Shown here: positions 1 to 8,793 of the stretch, in pieces | How the letters are laid out: every line of letters begins with the position of its first letter | Numbering within the stretch: the first letter of the stretch is position 1 | Origin: Cyclostephanos tholiformis | Lineage: Eukaryota > Bacillariophyta > Thalassiosirophyceae > Thalassiosirales > Thalassiosiraceae | Length of the DNA: 10,511 nt | Direction: 5' to 3' | Assembly: GCA_036939975.1 (NCBI GenBank) | Contig: JALLPB010001263.1 | Coordinates: forward strand, 1-10,511 | Translations under genes and position numbers: made by a program | The notes under the pieces: generated by a model | The model's input: the letters and a program-made list of their open reading frames with translations, nothing else | Told to the model about the DNA's origin: nothing | Database searches by the model: none

Positions 1-66
1 TGGCAATGGCAATGGCAATGGCAATGGCAATGGCAATGGCAATGGCAATGGCAATTGCAATTGCAA
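1..66. repeat. TGGCAA hexanucleotide microsatellite
   Basis: Nine perfect TGGCAA units occupy 1-54, followed by two TTGCAA variants to 66. The tract begins at or before the window edge, so its true length is unknown. A shorter tract of four perfect units lies at 234-257 at the head of the next copy of the larger repeat. The hexamer could encode Gly-Asn or Trp-Gln dipeptides, but the reading frames around it are low-complexity and not credible genes. Confidence 0.95.
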
Positions 67-445
67 TCACAACCCTGAACTGGCAACTTGCTTCATCATG
101 CTCCTCCCCCCTCTCACCCCACTTTCACTCTCTCAAAAATTTCATCTTTTACTTTTTTTAAATGATGGTGATCGATTCACTGATTGATTGCTTGCATTGT
201 TGGTGTTGATGTTGGTGTTGGTCCTTTTGTTGTTGGCAATGGCAATGGCAATGGCAAATGCAATGGCAACCCTGAACTGGCAACTGGATTCATCGTGCTC
301 CTCCCTCCTCTCTCTCCACTTTCACTGTCTCAAAAATTTTATCATCTTTTACTTGTTGAAGATGACGGTGATCCATTCACTGATTAATTGTTTGCACTGT
401 TGGTGTTGGTGTTGTTGTTGGTGCTGTTGTTGTTGTGGTTGTGGT
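1..445. repeat. ~197-bp tandem duplication headed by the TGGCAA tract
   Basis: Two diverged copies are visible. Landmarks recur at a constant offset: AACCCTGAACTGGCAACT at 71 and AACCCTGAACTGGCAAC at 268 (197 bp), TTTCACT[C/G]TCTCAAAAATTT at 123 and 320 (197 bp), and TTGCA[T/C]TGTTGGTGTTG at 192 and 392 (200 bp). Each copy ends in a TGTTGG-rich tract, expanded at 390-445 into TTG/TGG trinucleotides. The copies differ by substitutions and small indels. I see no gene in it. Confidence 0.85.
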
Positions 446-603
446 TGTCCATTGTTGTGTTGCCCCCCCCTCTGCTTCAACCATCATTTTCATCATTGGG
501 CTTTGGTGCATTCCCCCACCCACCCCTCATCCCTTTCCCCCCATTGTCTCTGGTAATCCATTGTTTGGTTGATTGTTGTTTTGGGGGACGAGATGTTTTG
601 GGG
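446..603. other. Low-complexity pyrimidine-rich spacer, no gene
   Basis: This stretch is C/T-rich, with a run of eight C at about 463-470 and several CCCC/TCCC tracts. The open frames crossing it (188-556 and 388-606, plus strand) translate to Leu/Pro/Cys/Trp-rich sequence that follows the repeat composition, so I do not call a gene. Confidence 0.6.
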
Positions 604-1040
604 TGATCTCCACTCTCTTTGCAGTGGTGCATGAGCTCCAATCAAAATAGCGGAAAGAGAGGGCAGCAGATTGCATCAGTTACATCAGTCAAAGGTTGGC
701 TTGTGTTGGGCCATCCTCAGCTTGAATCCCAGCTCAAACAGACTGATGGTTGCCAAGATACAGCAGTTCAAAGGCTTGTGGGTGATCTCCACTATGTTTG
801 CAGTGGTGTGTGCAATCCAAGAAAAATAGCACCCATAGAAAGTGGCGAATCATGTTGGTTATGCCAGTTGAAGGTTAACTTGTGTTGGGCCATCCCCAGC
901 TTGAAATTCAGCTCGAACAGACTGACAGTTGCAGAGATATGGCAGTTTGAAGAAAACAGCATGATCTTCACTCCTTCCATGGCAGTGCATGCGCTCTGAG
1001 CAAAATAGTGGCAAGAGAAGGCAGTGGATCTGTACAAGCT
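604..1040. repeat. ~179-bp satellite-like tandem repeat, about 2.4 copies
   Basis: The phrase GTGATCTCCACT recurs at 604 and 782, and a diverged version (ATGATCTTCACT) at 962, giving periods of 178 and 180 bp. Within each unit one sees a GCAGTGGTG or GCAGTGCATG block, an AAAATAG block, TTGTGTTGGGCCATCC, then CAGCTTGAA and CAGACTGA. The third copy is cut off at about 1040. The period is not a steady multiple of three and the 126-codon open frame at 619-999 spans two units with different translations, which argues against a coding repeat. CpG is scarce. Confidence 0.85.
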
Positions 1041-1110
1041 AATATCAAACTTCTGTAAATTTGAAGTTATGGACAGACTGCCTCCGTATATTTAAATTTA
1101 TGGGTTAACC

Positions 1111-3882
1111 TCAATACACACCCTTACTTTCATCATGGGTGATAACTCCATGCTCACAGCAAACTTTAACCCCCCCAATCTTTGGCTGCACAGTAGACAC
1201 AATGGCAACAAGACCTTCTGGATTATAATAGGTCCTATAATCCACATGAAGGGTTACATTAGCACTAGGTGAAACCCCAGATTTAACTGCTGCTTCACCA
1301 CATTGCTTCATTGTCTGCTTTGCTCTTTCATCTTGTCTCTTGTGCTTTTTTCCATGGCAATCTTGCATGTCTCCAAGCTATGAACTAGCTGGGCCTTCAC
1401 ACACTGTTGTCGAGTGTACTTGGAATGTAAATGACTACTTCAGGGGGGTCTCAAGGGAGGTCTTTACCATCTTCAACCTCTTTCTCATCTTCCTTGTCTT
1501 CAATGTCCTTGGCGATTTTTTTGAATTCAGCCCTGCTTGCATTAACCAATATGTCAGGTTCATATCTTTGCATAAACCTGTTGTAGTACTCCATCACAAT
1601 CCCTCGGTACCCCTGTTGATGCATCTTGGGAGCTGCTGCAACAGACTTCTTTGGAATGATGCCATAAATCTCCAACACCTTCATGCATGCAATTGGTCCA
1701 CAGTTAATTCCATCAAATTGCTTGAGTTTTGGATCTTTAGATACAAGCCAAAGCATTTCAGAAACACATAGCTCAACTAGTTACTTCTACATGAGGCATG
1801 TCATTGCATTCTTGCAGTCCATGCTTCCTGAGGATATTGCTGATGTGAGACACCCATTTCGCAAGGCGGCATGGTAAGCCATCATAGACAATAACTTGAC
1901 GAGCTTCAATGTCAAACAGCAACACTGCAAAGTGGCTATGATTGAAAACAGTTGACATAAAATGAGTCACCTGATCATAAGTCACAACATCTGCCATGGT
2001 TATCTGCACCTAAGGTACATGTGGGCAAAGAATATACTTGATGATGAGACCAGGAGATAGGTAACTTAGTCATTCATCATGAATGTTATGCTGCACTAAG
2101 ACACAGAAGTCAGCAATGAAACTTGCTAGATACCAATCATGGCCACACATGAAGCCATGTATGTACTTCTTGCCCAAAGCACAGAGTTGATATTTCTTGT
2201 CGGGAGAACAAATCAGGCAATTTGGATACAGCTGCAAATAGGGTTCTGGCTTCCATCTCTCAGCAAGGGGTGCCAAGTTCATTTCTCTAGGTTTTATCTT
2301 TTCTCTCAGTAGTAATAATTCTGGAGTATGTGCATCTTCATCATGGAGGTACGATACAGCAGCATAATTGCCCCTGGATACAACTTCGACATTCACCACA
2401 ATTGTTTTGGTGATTCTGTGCTTTATGTCCTGATGCCACTCTCAAAAGCCATCATCAGCAATGTTCTTCTTGATCAGCCACAAACTGTCTACTGTGATGT
2501 TGCCCACTTCCTCTTCAATTGCAAGTACAAGTTGCTCAACCTTGGGTACCTGGTGAATTTAGTCATGTTGGATGTGGCAGTTCTTGTCTCTGTCAATCTT
2601 CCCAAGGAAATTCTTTGCTGGGGGAAACTTGGTGCTGGTAGAATAATCTTCATCCCAATTAAGGTAGAGATCAGTCATCAATGTTTTGACAATAATTGAA
2701 TCAACTTTACCTTGAATGTATGACTTTGTCTGAGTTGATTTCCTCAGACTTATTGAGTACTACCAAAGTCTGATCTAGGAGTGGCAAACAACTGCACAGT
2801 GAAGAAATATTGAAGTAGCCATGATGCCACCACAACAAGGGAAACACCACATATTCTCCCAGCTGGTTGAACTCAACCTTGATTAGATCTTCATGAGGAC
2901 AATCATTGTCTGTGATGAAGCACTTGGCCTTGCAAGAAGGCGAAAACCTTATTCCATTCTCATTCTGGGTAAGACTATCTGTTGTGACAGTTTTGATACC
3001 TTCTAGGTTTCATTCTCTTCACAACTTGTTAGTAGCTTCTATCAAAAGGTTGCAATCAATGCTATTAAAGGATACTTGTAATGAATCTCCCACCCATGCG
3101 TAAGCCCATCCTTACCAGTAAACTCAAGGTCCTCCATAAGTAACTTAATGTCCTCATTGGCATCATGGCTTAGTCACATTGGGAGTCCCCTTCTTGGCCG
3201 CAAGCCTTCTTAATACTTGACATGGTTCTGCATATCCTGGAACACAAATTTCTTCAAGGCAATACTGATGAATGTATTTGTTGCCTAGCTTGCTCCTCTT
3301 ATGAAAATTTAGTAGCCTATTCTTCTCTTCTCCATCCTCTATATTGTGAATCCCAGTGCCCTTCTTGATGTAATCCACTTCCATTTTGAGGTGGTATGCA
3401 GCCATGGAGGCACTCTTTGATTGGGGTTTGGCAAACACTTGATGAGGGTTTACCTGGAGAAAAGCTTTCATATAAAGGCTTTGCACTGTTGTGCTGTAAT
3501 GCCATCTTCTTCCCAAATGCCCTTACCCTCCATGATATTCTTGATTTGTGACAATATTATAATCTACTTCCTTGCCATCTTCAACATTGCACAGGGAATT
3601 ATTCTTCCTTCTTCCACAATGGAAATTCTGGGAGAGTTCAGGCCTGGTCTTTTTTGTATAAAGATTGTTGATGGTGGGACCATCACGTTTTCCCCTGGAG
3701 GATGTTTTGGTTGACTGAGACAAAGAAGAGACAGCGTTTCTGGCTTGTACGGCAAAGGGAGTGGCAAAGGACAAGGAACAAACCATTTGTTTGGCAACCT
3801 TGTCTGTCGGTGTAAACCAACCTTTTGCCATGGCAGTAGTCATGCAAGCATGGACTGCCATGCCATCCATCTTGGAGAGCAT
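1111..3882 (-). pseudogene. Degenerate transposon-type gene with a C-terminal Ulp1-like (C48) protease domain
   Basis: A decayed minus-strand reading frame can be followed from an ATG at 3882 to about 1111, through at least six frame changes and eight in-frame stops. The first part (3882-3163, one frame, broken by TAA at 3525-3523) is a low-complexity N-terminal region followed by a basic segment. The middle (about 3164-2080) is an unrecognised domain with Trp/Cys-rich patches. The C-terminal third is a Ulp1/SENP-type cysteine protease (next entry), followed by an acidic Glu/Asp/Lys tail near 1451-1500. A final piece at 1368-1111 reads KKHKRQDERAKQTM, then a segment ending VCCEHGVITHD. Such C48 proteases are commonly carried by eukaryotic DNA transposons. 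The stops are TGA at 3021, 3012, 2444, 2072 and 1113, TAA at 3525 and 2561, and TAG at 2012 (first base, minus). I counted about 13 CpG in 2.6 kb. The role of the N-terminal two thirds is unknown. The start is the first ATG of the open N-terminal frame and is not firm. Confidence 0.7.
1605..2009 (-). other. C48 (Ulp1-like) peptidase catalytic core within the degenerate gene
   Basis: In order on the minus strand: NHSHFAVLLFD, with the candidate catalytic His at 1934-1932; VIVYDGL, with the candidate Asp at 1883-1881; and KQFDGINCGPIAC, with the candidate Cys at 1702-1700 and the oxyanion-hole Gln at 1720-1718, six residues before the Cys as in Ulp1/SENP proteases. The order His-Asp-Gln-Cys and the G-x-x-C-G box are diagnostic of clan CE proteases, which cleave SUMO or ubiquitin-like modifiers. 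The His/Asp and Gln/Cys halves lie in different frames, separated by a shift near 1775-1785, so this copy cannot make an intact enzyme by ordinary translation. Confidence 0.8.
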
Positions 3883-4024
3883 GGCAGTCGATTCTATCCT
3901 GGTAAAAAGTTTTCACAAAAATTTTGCAATAACTTTCATTTTTGGGATAATAACACACAAACCAACCACTCTCACATCCCCTCTCTAATAAAAAATACCT
4001 CTCAACTCCCTCCCCCCTCCCCCC

Positions 4025-4490
4025 TTGTCCTCCTTTCCCATGGCAGCTGATGCTGACATCACCGGCCCAAACATCACCGGGGCTGTCATTGATGATGATG
4101 ATGACTCCATCAGCCCCTCTGAGGCAACCCCCCACTTTTGCAGGGTTGCCTGGGGCCCAATGAATTGCTGGTCATTGATGGAGAACAGCATCCTCATGAG
4201 TTCTTTGGAATGAGCATTAGGGTAGTGGAAACCATCTGGAAGCTAGTTGTTTGTGATGAGTTCTGTCCAACAGGGGGCATCTCAAGCACCTGCTCTGGGC
4301 CCTTTATTTTTTAAAGGTTTACCCAAGCAGGGCCTAAAGTGTGTGGTAGTTGGCACATCCAATGGCGCCATTGACCCAAAGACCAACCTGAAATGGGTCT
4401 GGGCCTTCATTGAGGCCATTTCCAAGCTCATGGGGAGGGCAATTCAATCAATTTTGGAGCAATTGAGTTGGGTCATAGTGAAAAACTAAA
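4025..4490 (+). pseudogene. Truncated PIF/Harbinger-like transposase fragment
   Basis: Three consecutive frames each carry a recognisable piece of the N-terminal half of the transposase family seen intact-length at 9296-10426. From about 4201, EFFGMSIRVVETIWKLVV matches RKLFGASIGIVLHVWNAM of the other copy. From 4278, HLKHLLWALYFLKVYP matches the block before the Gly-rich loop. From about 4324, KCVVVGTSNGAIDPKT then LKWVWAFIEAISKL matches the GAIDPKTLRKWAWLMIEHIAKL block. The acidic run DDDDD near residue 25 of the 4025 frame corresponds to the acidic leader of the other copy. Frameshifts fall in the G run at 4273-4277 and near 4318-4330. Similarity fades after about 4490, before the first catalytic Asp, so the DDE core is missing. 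It lies head to head with the protease pseudogene. Strong confidence in homology, none in function. Confidence 0.8.
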
Positions 4491-5160
4491 ATAACTTGGA
4501 GTTCTTGACTAATTAATTTTTTTCTCAGACAATATACAAAAGAAAATAAAACCCTTCAACAGTGCCCTCGACCAACCCACCGCAAAGGTGCTACTACAAG
4601 GGTTTTTTCTAATTAGCTATTGTCATGCCGCTGGACCCGGCAATCAGCTCCACCATGGCAATATTCTTTTTTGGATGGTTGGGTGTCCCGGGGTATTGTG
4701 GGGCATGGAGATTTCATGGTTCCCGCCAATTTGAAGTCATCAGTACAGTCTACATGTATACATAGGACTCAGTACAAATGATTTTTGAAAACGGCTCTTA
4801 TCAGAGGGTAAAAATTTTCAAAATATTGAAACACTCCTTGGTGCCCATAAAGAGATAAAATAATGATGTCCAAAATACGAAATAAATATATATCATAAAA
4901 TGCTATCCACGAATTAAAAAAATATTTTGTGGTGCTACTGAATCATTTTTCTCTGAGTGTGCTGCCCTGGGATGACGTGTGTGACTTCATTGGCCAGCCA
5001 CAGAATCACGTTTTCAAAATCGTGTCCATAAAGGGGGGATTTTTTTCTTTTCTGGTCATATGGAGTCCTACCTATTCTCATACGTATGTATGTGATTCAT
5101 GCATTTTCTGAGCTGCCCAATACTAAAAAGTATGAGAAAGGTTCGGATTATTGTACATAC
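4491..5160. other. AT-rich intergenic stretch, no gene recognised
   Basis: No open frame here resembles a protein on either strand. The part from 4780 to 4960 is AT-rich with A/T runs and an ATATATAT-like patch. A 60-codon frame at 4929-5111 has no recognisable motif. The piece at 4560-4740 is more GC-rich and may be the remnant 3' part or flank of the transposase fragment upstream, but I could not align it. The stretch ends at the TA dinucleotide that begins the next element. Confidence 0.6.
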
Positions 5161-5186
5161 TACAGTGCCCAGTACAATTGTCCTGT

Positions 5187-5259
5187 GGCAAAAATCTAGA
5201 TTTTTGCCGCCACCGAAGGGATTTTTCCCTCGGTCTTATGAAAAATCTAGATTTTTGCC
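5187..5259. repeat. Subterminal palindromes flanking a hairpin
   Basis: A perfect 22-bp palindrome (GGCAAAAATCT and its complement) lies at 5187-5208. A second (AAAAATCTAGATTTTT) lies at 5241-5256. The 19-bp AAAAATCTAGATTTTTGCC is thus directly repeated at 5190-5208 and 5241-5259. Between them, 5212-5234 folds as ACCGAAGGG-ATTTTT-CCCTCGGT with one bulged A. Sites like these near transposon ends are often transposase-binding sites, but that role is inferred. Confidence 0.8.
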
Positions 5260-5510
5260 TCCGTACTATTCCTACAGTAGTCCCCTATGAGAAGCTAGTC
5301 TTCCCATCCTAACTCTGAGTTGGAAAAATAGAACACAATTATTATTACTGCCACTTTGGTTGCCATCAACTTTGCCCTCCTCCTCCTCCTAAACCAATGC
5401 AATGGAGGCGCTAAAACTTCACATGCCACTCCCTCTTGGCCCCATCAACAACCCTCCCCACTGGTGCCGCTCCCCCATCTCAGCAAGAGGGGACAATAAT
5501 TATCAACCAA
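5212..5510 (+). repeat. Left long terminal inverted repeat
   Basis: The reverse complement of 8794-9090 matches this stretch in two blocks. The outer block (5212-5298) holds the hairpin, the AAAAATCTAGATTTTT palindrome, CCTCCGTAC and AGTCCCCTA(T/C)GAGAAGCTAG. The inner block (5364-5510) is about 90% identical and gap-free. The 65 bp between (5299-5363) is poorly conserved. The inner edge is only a few tens of bases from the transposase reading frame, so this repeat probably also carries its promoter (inference). Confidence 0.85.
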
Positions 5511-5593
5511 GCAGCAGCTGAGGGCATGTTTGAAATAGCATTGTCATCTGCCGTCATTTTGTCTGTCCTCCCAATGGAACTAGGAAGCTAGGG

Positions 5594-6645
5594 TTGATAG
5601 TGTTCCCCATCAAAGTGAGGAATGCATATTACCCAGAGGTCCGCAAACAGGTTATCTTGCTGTGGCAAAATGGAATCGATCTAAGGGCTCCATGGCTGGA
5701 AGAGCTTAGGGAGCAGAAGCTGTTCCCTTGCATGAAGACATGTAATAGATGGATCCAACAGTTTGTTGGGGAAGGACACACTCGCCGCAAGCATAGGACA
5801 GAGAATATTTTCTCAGTGAAGGAAGTTCATGGGCAAGATCTGTTCAAACTAGCACTTTATAGGATGGTGCACCCTAAAGCCTATATCAATGGGGTTAGAG
5901 CCTATGTTCACAATTGTAATCCAAACAATCCACCATATTCACGTTCACAGATTGGTTGCATTGGATTGAGACTTGGTTTGCATTGCAAGGGCACAACAGC
6001 CACCTCCAATTGTGCTTATTTTGAGATTAATCTATTCAAACGCAAACAATATTGGCATGCTGAGTATCCTGCTGGAGTTTCAGGGGAGAGCACGAGAGAT
6101 ATCATTGACCTTGATGAGAGTAATTACAAATTGGATACTCATAAAAAGAAGTTTGGGAAGGTGATGAGAGAAAAGAGATGTATTGCGAGAGGTAAGTATA
6201 AAAAGGGGAGGGGAGTGTGAGTTTGCATATGGCCATTTCTGGCAATGAGTGGAATGATCGTCCCTTTTCCTTCCACAGGTGCTTCACGGAGGGAGGGACC
6301 AACCTTTGGCAATTCTACAACTTTATGTTAAAGCTGTGTAATTGGCTTGCAGCCAACCAGCCTGGACGGAGTTTCCTTTTTACAATAGATAACTTGAATA
6401 TCCACAGGCATCTGGCTATAGATAATTTAATTCATGCTTGAGGACATCATGTTGTTTTTTGTGTTTCATATTGGTCTTGTGATGGCGCAATTGAATATGG
6501 GTTCAACACACTACAAACACGGCTACAAATGGATGTAAATGGTGTGGATACTGTGTTCGAATTGGTGAATAAAATTAATGCAATCATTGCTAACATGCCA
6601 TCCTTCAAGCTCTACTTCATACACGTAGGATTCCTGGATAATTAA
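5594..6645 (+). pseudogene. IS630/Tc1-like DD34E transposase (broken)
   Basis: This would cut and paste the surrounding element. The N-terminal part (residues 15-60 from 5594) looks like a helix-turn-helix DNA-binding region with WIQQF. The catalytic core has the first Asp in DLDESNYKL (6113-6115), the second in FTIDNLNIHRH (6388-6390) and the Glu in DGAIEYGFNTLQ (6493-6495). There are 34 codons between the second Asp and the Glu, the DD34E spacing of IS630/Tc1 enzymes. The frame runs to TAA at 6643-6645. Two lesions break it. A 2-bp excess (GTGTG near 6215-6219) shifts from the frame ending TGA at 6218 into the frame that continues SLHMAISGN. A TGA at 6439-6441 lies just before GHHVVF. No in-frame ATG is visible at the 5' end: 5594 is a TTG and the frame is open back to a TGA at 5531-5533, so the true start is lost or lies in another frame, perhaps the ATG at 5527. 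Confidence 0.85.
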
Positions 6646-6784
6646 ATTAGATGTAATGCATGATGAAATACTTATAAGATAATTATGAAATGCTAACTAC
6701 TTATTTTCCTTTTCTTTGAAATCATATGATGCCTGTGTCAAGCAGGCACTTGTGATTTCCTGAGATGCCAGTGCTGGCATCATG
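6646..6784. other. Convergent intergenic gap with two short hairpins
   Basis: This 139-bp gap separates the 3' ends of the transposase and the passenger gene. GATGCCAG-TG-CTGGCATC (6764-6781) is an 8-bp perfect stem around two bases, a few bases from the passenger stop codon. GCCTG...CAGGC (6731-6747) forms a weaker 5-bp stem. They could serve 3'-end formation for one or both genes, which is inference. No reading frame is supported here. Confidence 0.5.
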
Positions 6785-8714
6785 TCATGGATCATCCTTA
6801 GCTAGAGCTGTCCGCACAATGTGTGCCTTCTTGCGAGCACTCTCCGAAAGAGACTTATCTTGCATCCGTGACATCATATGTGTCAGCACCCATCCACTCA
6901 TCTCCTTCTTAAGTTGTGGCATTCCAAATAGAAAATTTGGTGGACAGAAAATCACTTCAACTCCATCATCTACATGTCTATGATCCCTCCTCATACTCTC
7001 TTCTGCTGAGGGCAAGTCATTGATCCAAGAATTCCGCACTCTCTGCGCTGTGGAACAACCAGATGAAAGATTGCCATAACCAGCAGTCAGGGTTACCCTA
7101 CCATTCTCCCTCTTAAGTGCACTAATGGTGCCTTTGAGCTCATTGTACTGGCCTGGTGTCATCCCATTGTGGAGAAGATGATTAGACTGAGCAAGCAACC
7201 CCTCATTCTCAGCATTGCAATGCAGCATTGCATCAGAAGTTGAAGCTGTGAGCTGCCCATCCATCTTCTTTGCACTTAGGCATTTATAAGCCTCTTCAAC
7301 AGCAGTCTCCCTGACTTTAGTTCCTGTACTCAAGAGTTCTTGTGCGCTAACCACCCTTGCAACACTGATGTCCCTTTTAGAATGATTCTCCTGCTCCAAG
7401 TACTGTTTTTTTTTCAAGTAGGACCTAAATGCAAACACGTGTGAGTTCTTGAACCGATCAGATACAAAAAAACAAATAATAGTGACTTACACTTTTGAAC
7501 AAATGAAAGAGCACTCACACAAACAGACTGGACATTTTCCTGAGGGATATTGTATCTTTGTATTACCATCATAGCAATTCAAAATACACTTACTCCCACC
7601 AGCGAATAAATCCTGCCTGTTTTGCCAACAATGGCACATGAGAAGCTCATCCTTGTATGATGGATTCTTGTTGATCTTTTTAACATTGCCCCATTTTTGT
7701 CAAGGAGGGGGTTGCACCCAGTCTTGATGTACTCATCAATCTTATTGCAATCAGCTGCCCACTTCACATCAATCAACTTGTTTTGACGAGCAGATTCCTT
7801 GTTGCAATTAGGCTCATCCACGAGACCATGTCCACACATGGCACATGATGAGAAGCGGTGTGTGGACCTTGTTCCCCGGTCAGCTAGGAACATCCTGTTC
7901 ATTTCTAGTGAAGGAAGCTTGATGGTCTTGCCATTCTGGTCTGCCCTGTCAGCCTCACTGATGATGTGCCTAGCCATTGACTCAGCACGAGCCATTAAGC
8001 TAAGATACACCTGTAGCTCGTGAGTTGCACCTCGTTGGATTGATGCATTGAAAACAATGCCCTGAAGAACAGATCACACACCCACCATCAATTCATATAC
8101 CTTGCTCTTCGAGGTCCTTAGTGCAAAAAATATGGGAATCTCGTCAGCAAGGAGATCATGAATCATCACCTCGTTGCCATCACCTTGAATCTCCATGGTT
8201 GCATCTAACTCCTTGACAAGCTCAAGCAAATACACCCTATTTTCGACAATGCAATTAAAAATCCTCCTCACGGTCTCACCAGAAGAAGAATCAACATTTC
8301 CTCGTGAGGAATTGGCATTCAACTTGTCCTGCATTATTTGCTGAACATCCCCGGGAAGACAGGAGAGGGGAATCTTGCCCTTATTACCCACCGGACATGA
8401 AGATCCATCGACAACCTCAACAAAACATCATCATCGTTGCTGTCATTGGTGCTGTTGTCTATTTGATAGAGAGCCTTTGTAGTCATCGTAGTGGATATGG
8501 CTGAGGAAAATTGGCATGCAGTGGCAGCAACAGTGGTGGTTGTGATGGGAGCTGCAGTGGTGTTGGAGGTGCTGGCTGCAGTGGTAGCTGTGTTAGCATC
8601 AGATACTGTTAACAGGGCAGAGGGGCAGATTGGCCCTGTCAACATATGGGCACCATTCCAAGCAGCCTGTCATCCCTTTGGAATGATGGCTTCTTCATCA
8701 TCAAAGGTTCCCAT
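6785..8714 (-). pseudogene. Cys-rich passenger protein of the transposon (broken)
   Basis: Function unknown; I do not recognise a named family. Reading from the ATG at 8714 gives about 620 codons. Part 1 (8714 to ~8425) starts MGTFDDEEAIIPKG, has a TGA at 8672-8670, then a Ser/Thr/Ala-rich linker and a DDDD stretch. After a shift near 8421-8426 the frame reads CPVGNKGKIPLSCLPGDVQQ, then a conserved-looking helical region, with a TGA at 8076-8074. Next comes a Cys-rich region: CAMCGHGLVDEPNCN, a shift near 7722-7726, a TGA at 7702-7700, then MCHCWQNRQDLFAGG, KCILNCYDGN and CPVCLCECSFICSK. A 66-bp intron follows (7490-7425), then a Lys/Glu-rich C-terminal part starting SYLKKKQYLEQENHSKRD and ending at TGA 6787-6785. 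The Cys pairs suggest zinc binding. Its place inside the inverted repeats, convergent to the transposase, suggests an accessory transposition or DNA-binding role (inference). Confidence 0.7.
7425..7490 (-). other. 66-bp spliceosomal intron in the passenger gene
   Basis: The donor GTAAGT (7490-7485) and acceptor TTTAG (ending 7425) are canonical. Splicing joins the codon beginning GT at 7492-7491 to G at 7424, so the frame ending CSFICSK continues as V-SYLKKKQ without a break. Without splicing the upstream frame meets a TAA within the donor. Phase agreement between two independently open frames is the main support. Confidence 0.75.
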
Positions 8715-8793
8715 CAAGGGGGGTTAGCAGTTCTCCCCCCTTGTGTATGACCAATCATATGAGTAATATTGCCAACTGGGTCCATTGAAGTGT

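Noticed and set aside
188..606. Long open frames rich in Leu, Cys, Trp and Pro over the left repeats
   Set aside because: Composition follows the TGG/TTG and CCC tracts; frames overlap and change across the tandem copies, with no motif.
619..999. 126-codon plus-strand frame
   Set aside because: It spans two units of the ~179-bp repeat in different phases, so the units translate differently; a chance open frame in satellite DNA is more likely.
1..1040. CRISPR-like array
   Set aside because: Repeats are head-to-tail, 179-197 bp, diverged and without conserved short repeats alternating with unique spacers; the context is eukaryotic.
5099..5290. 63-codon plus-strand frame across the left element end
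   Set aside because: It is made of the palindromic repeats at the terminus and has no protein-like features.
6192..6278. Apparent GTAAGT...CCACAG intron in the transposase
   Set aside because: Splicing would join the exons out of frame, and the sequence between encodes the expected block (MAISGNEWND, FHRCFTEGG). A 2-bp insertion explains the frame change better.
7536..7590. GTAAGT...CCCTCAG 54-bp intron candidate on the minus strand
   Set aside because: It would remove sequence that in the third frame encodes the conserved-looking KCILNCYDGN segment of the Cys-rich region; a frameshift upstream fits better.
8053..8076. Possible 24-bp GT-AG micro-intron (GTGGGT...TTCTTCAG) around the TGA at 8076
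   Set aside because: Too short for normal splicing and a multiple of three; the frame continues on both sides, so a point change to TGA is simpler.
7799..8727. Plus-strand frames at 7799-8023, 8304-8504 and 8491-8727
   Set aside because: They lie antisense to the passenger gene and mirror its codons; the Val/Ala-rich frame is the shadow of the Ser/Thr/Ala linker.
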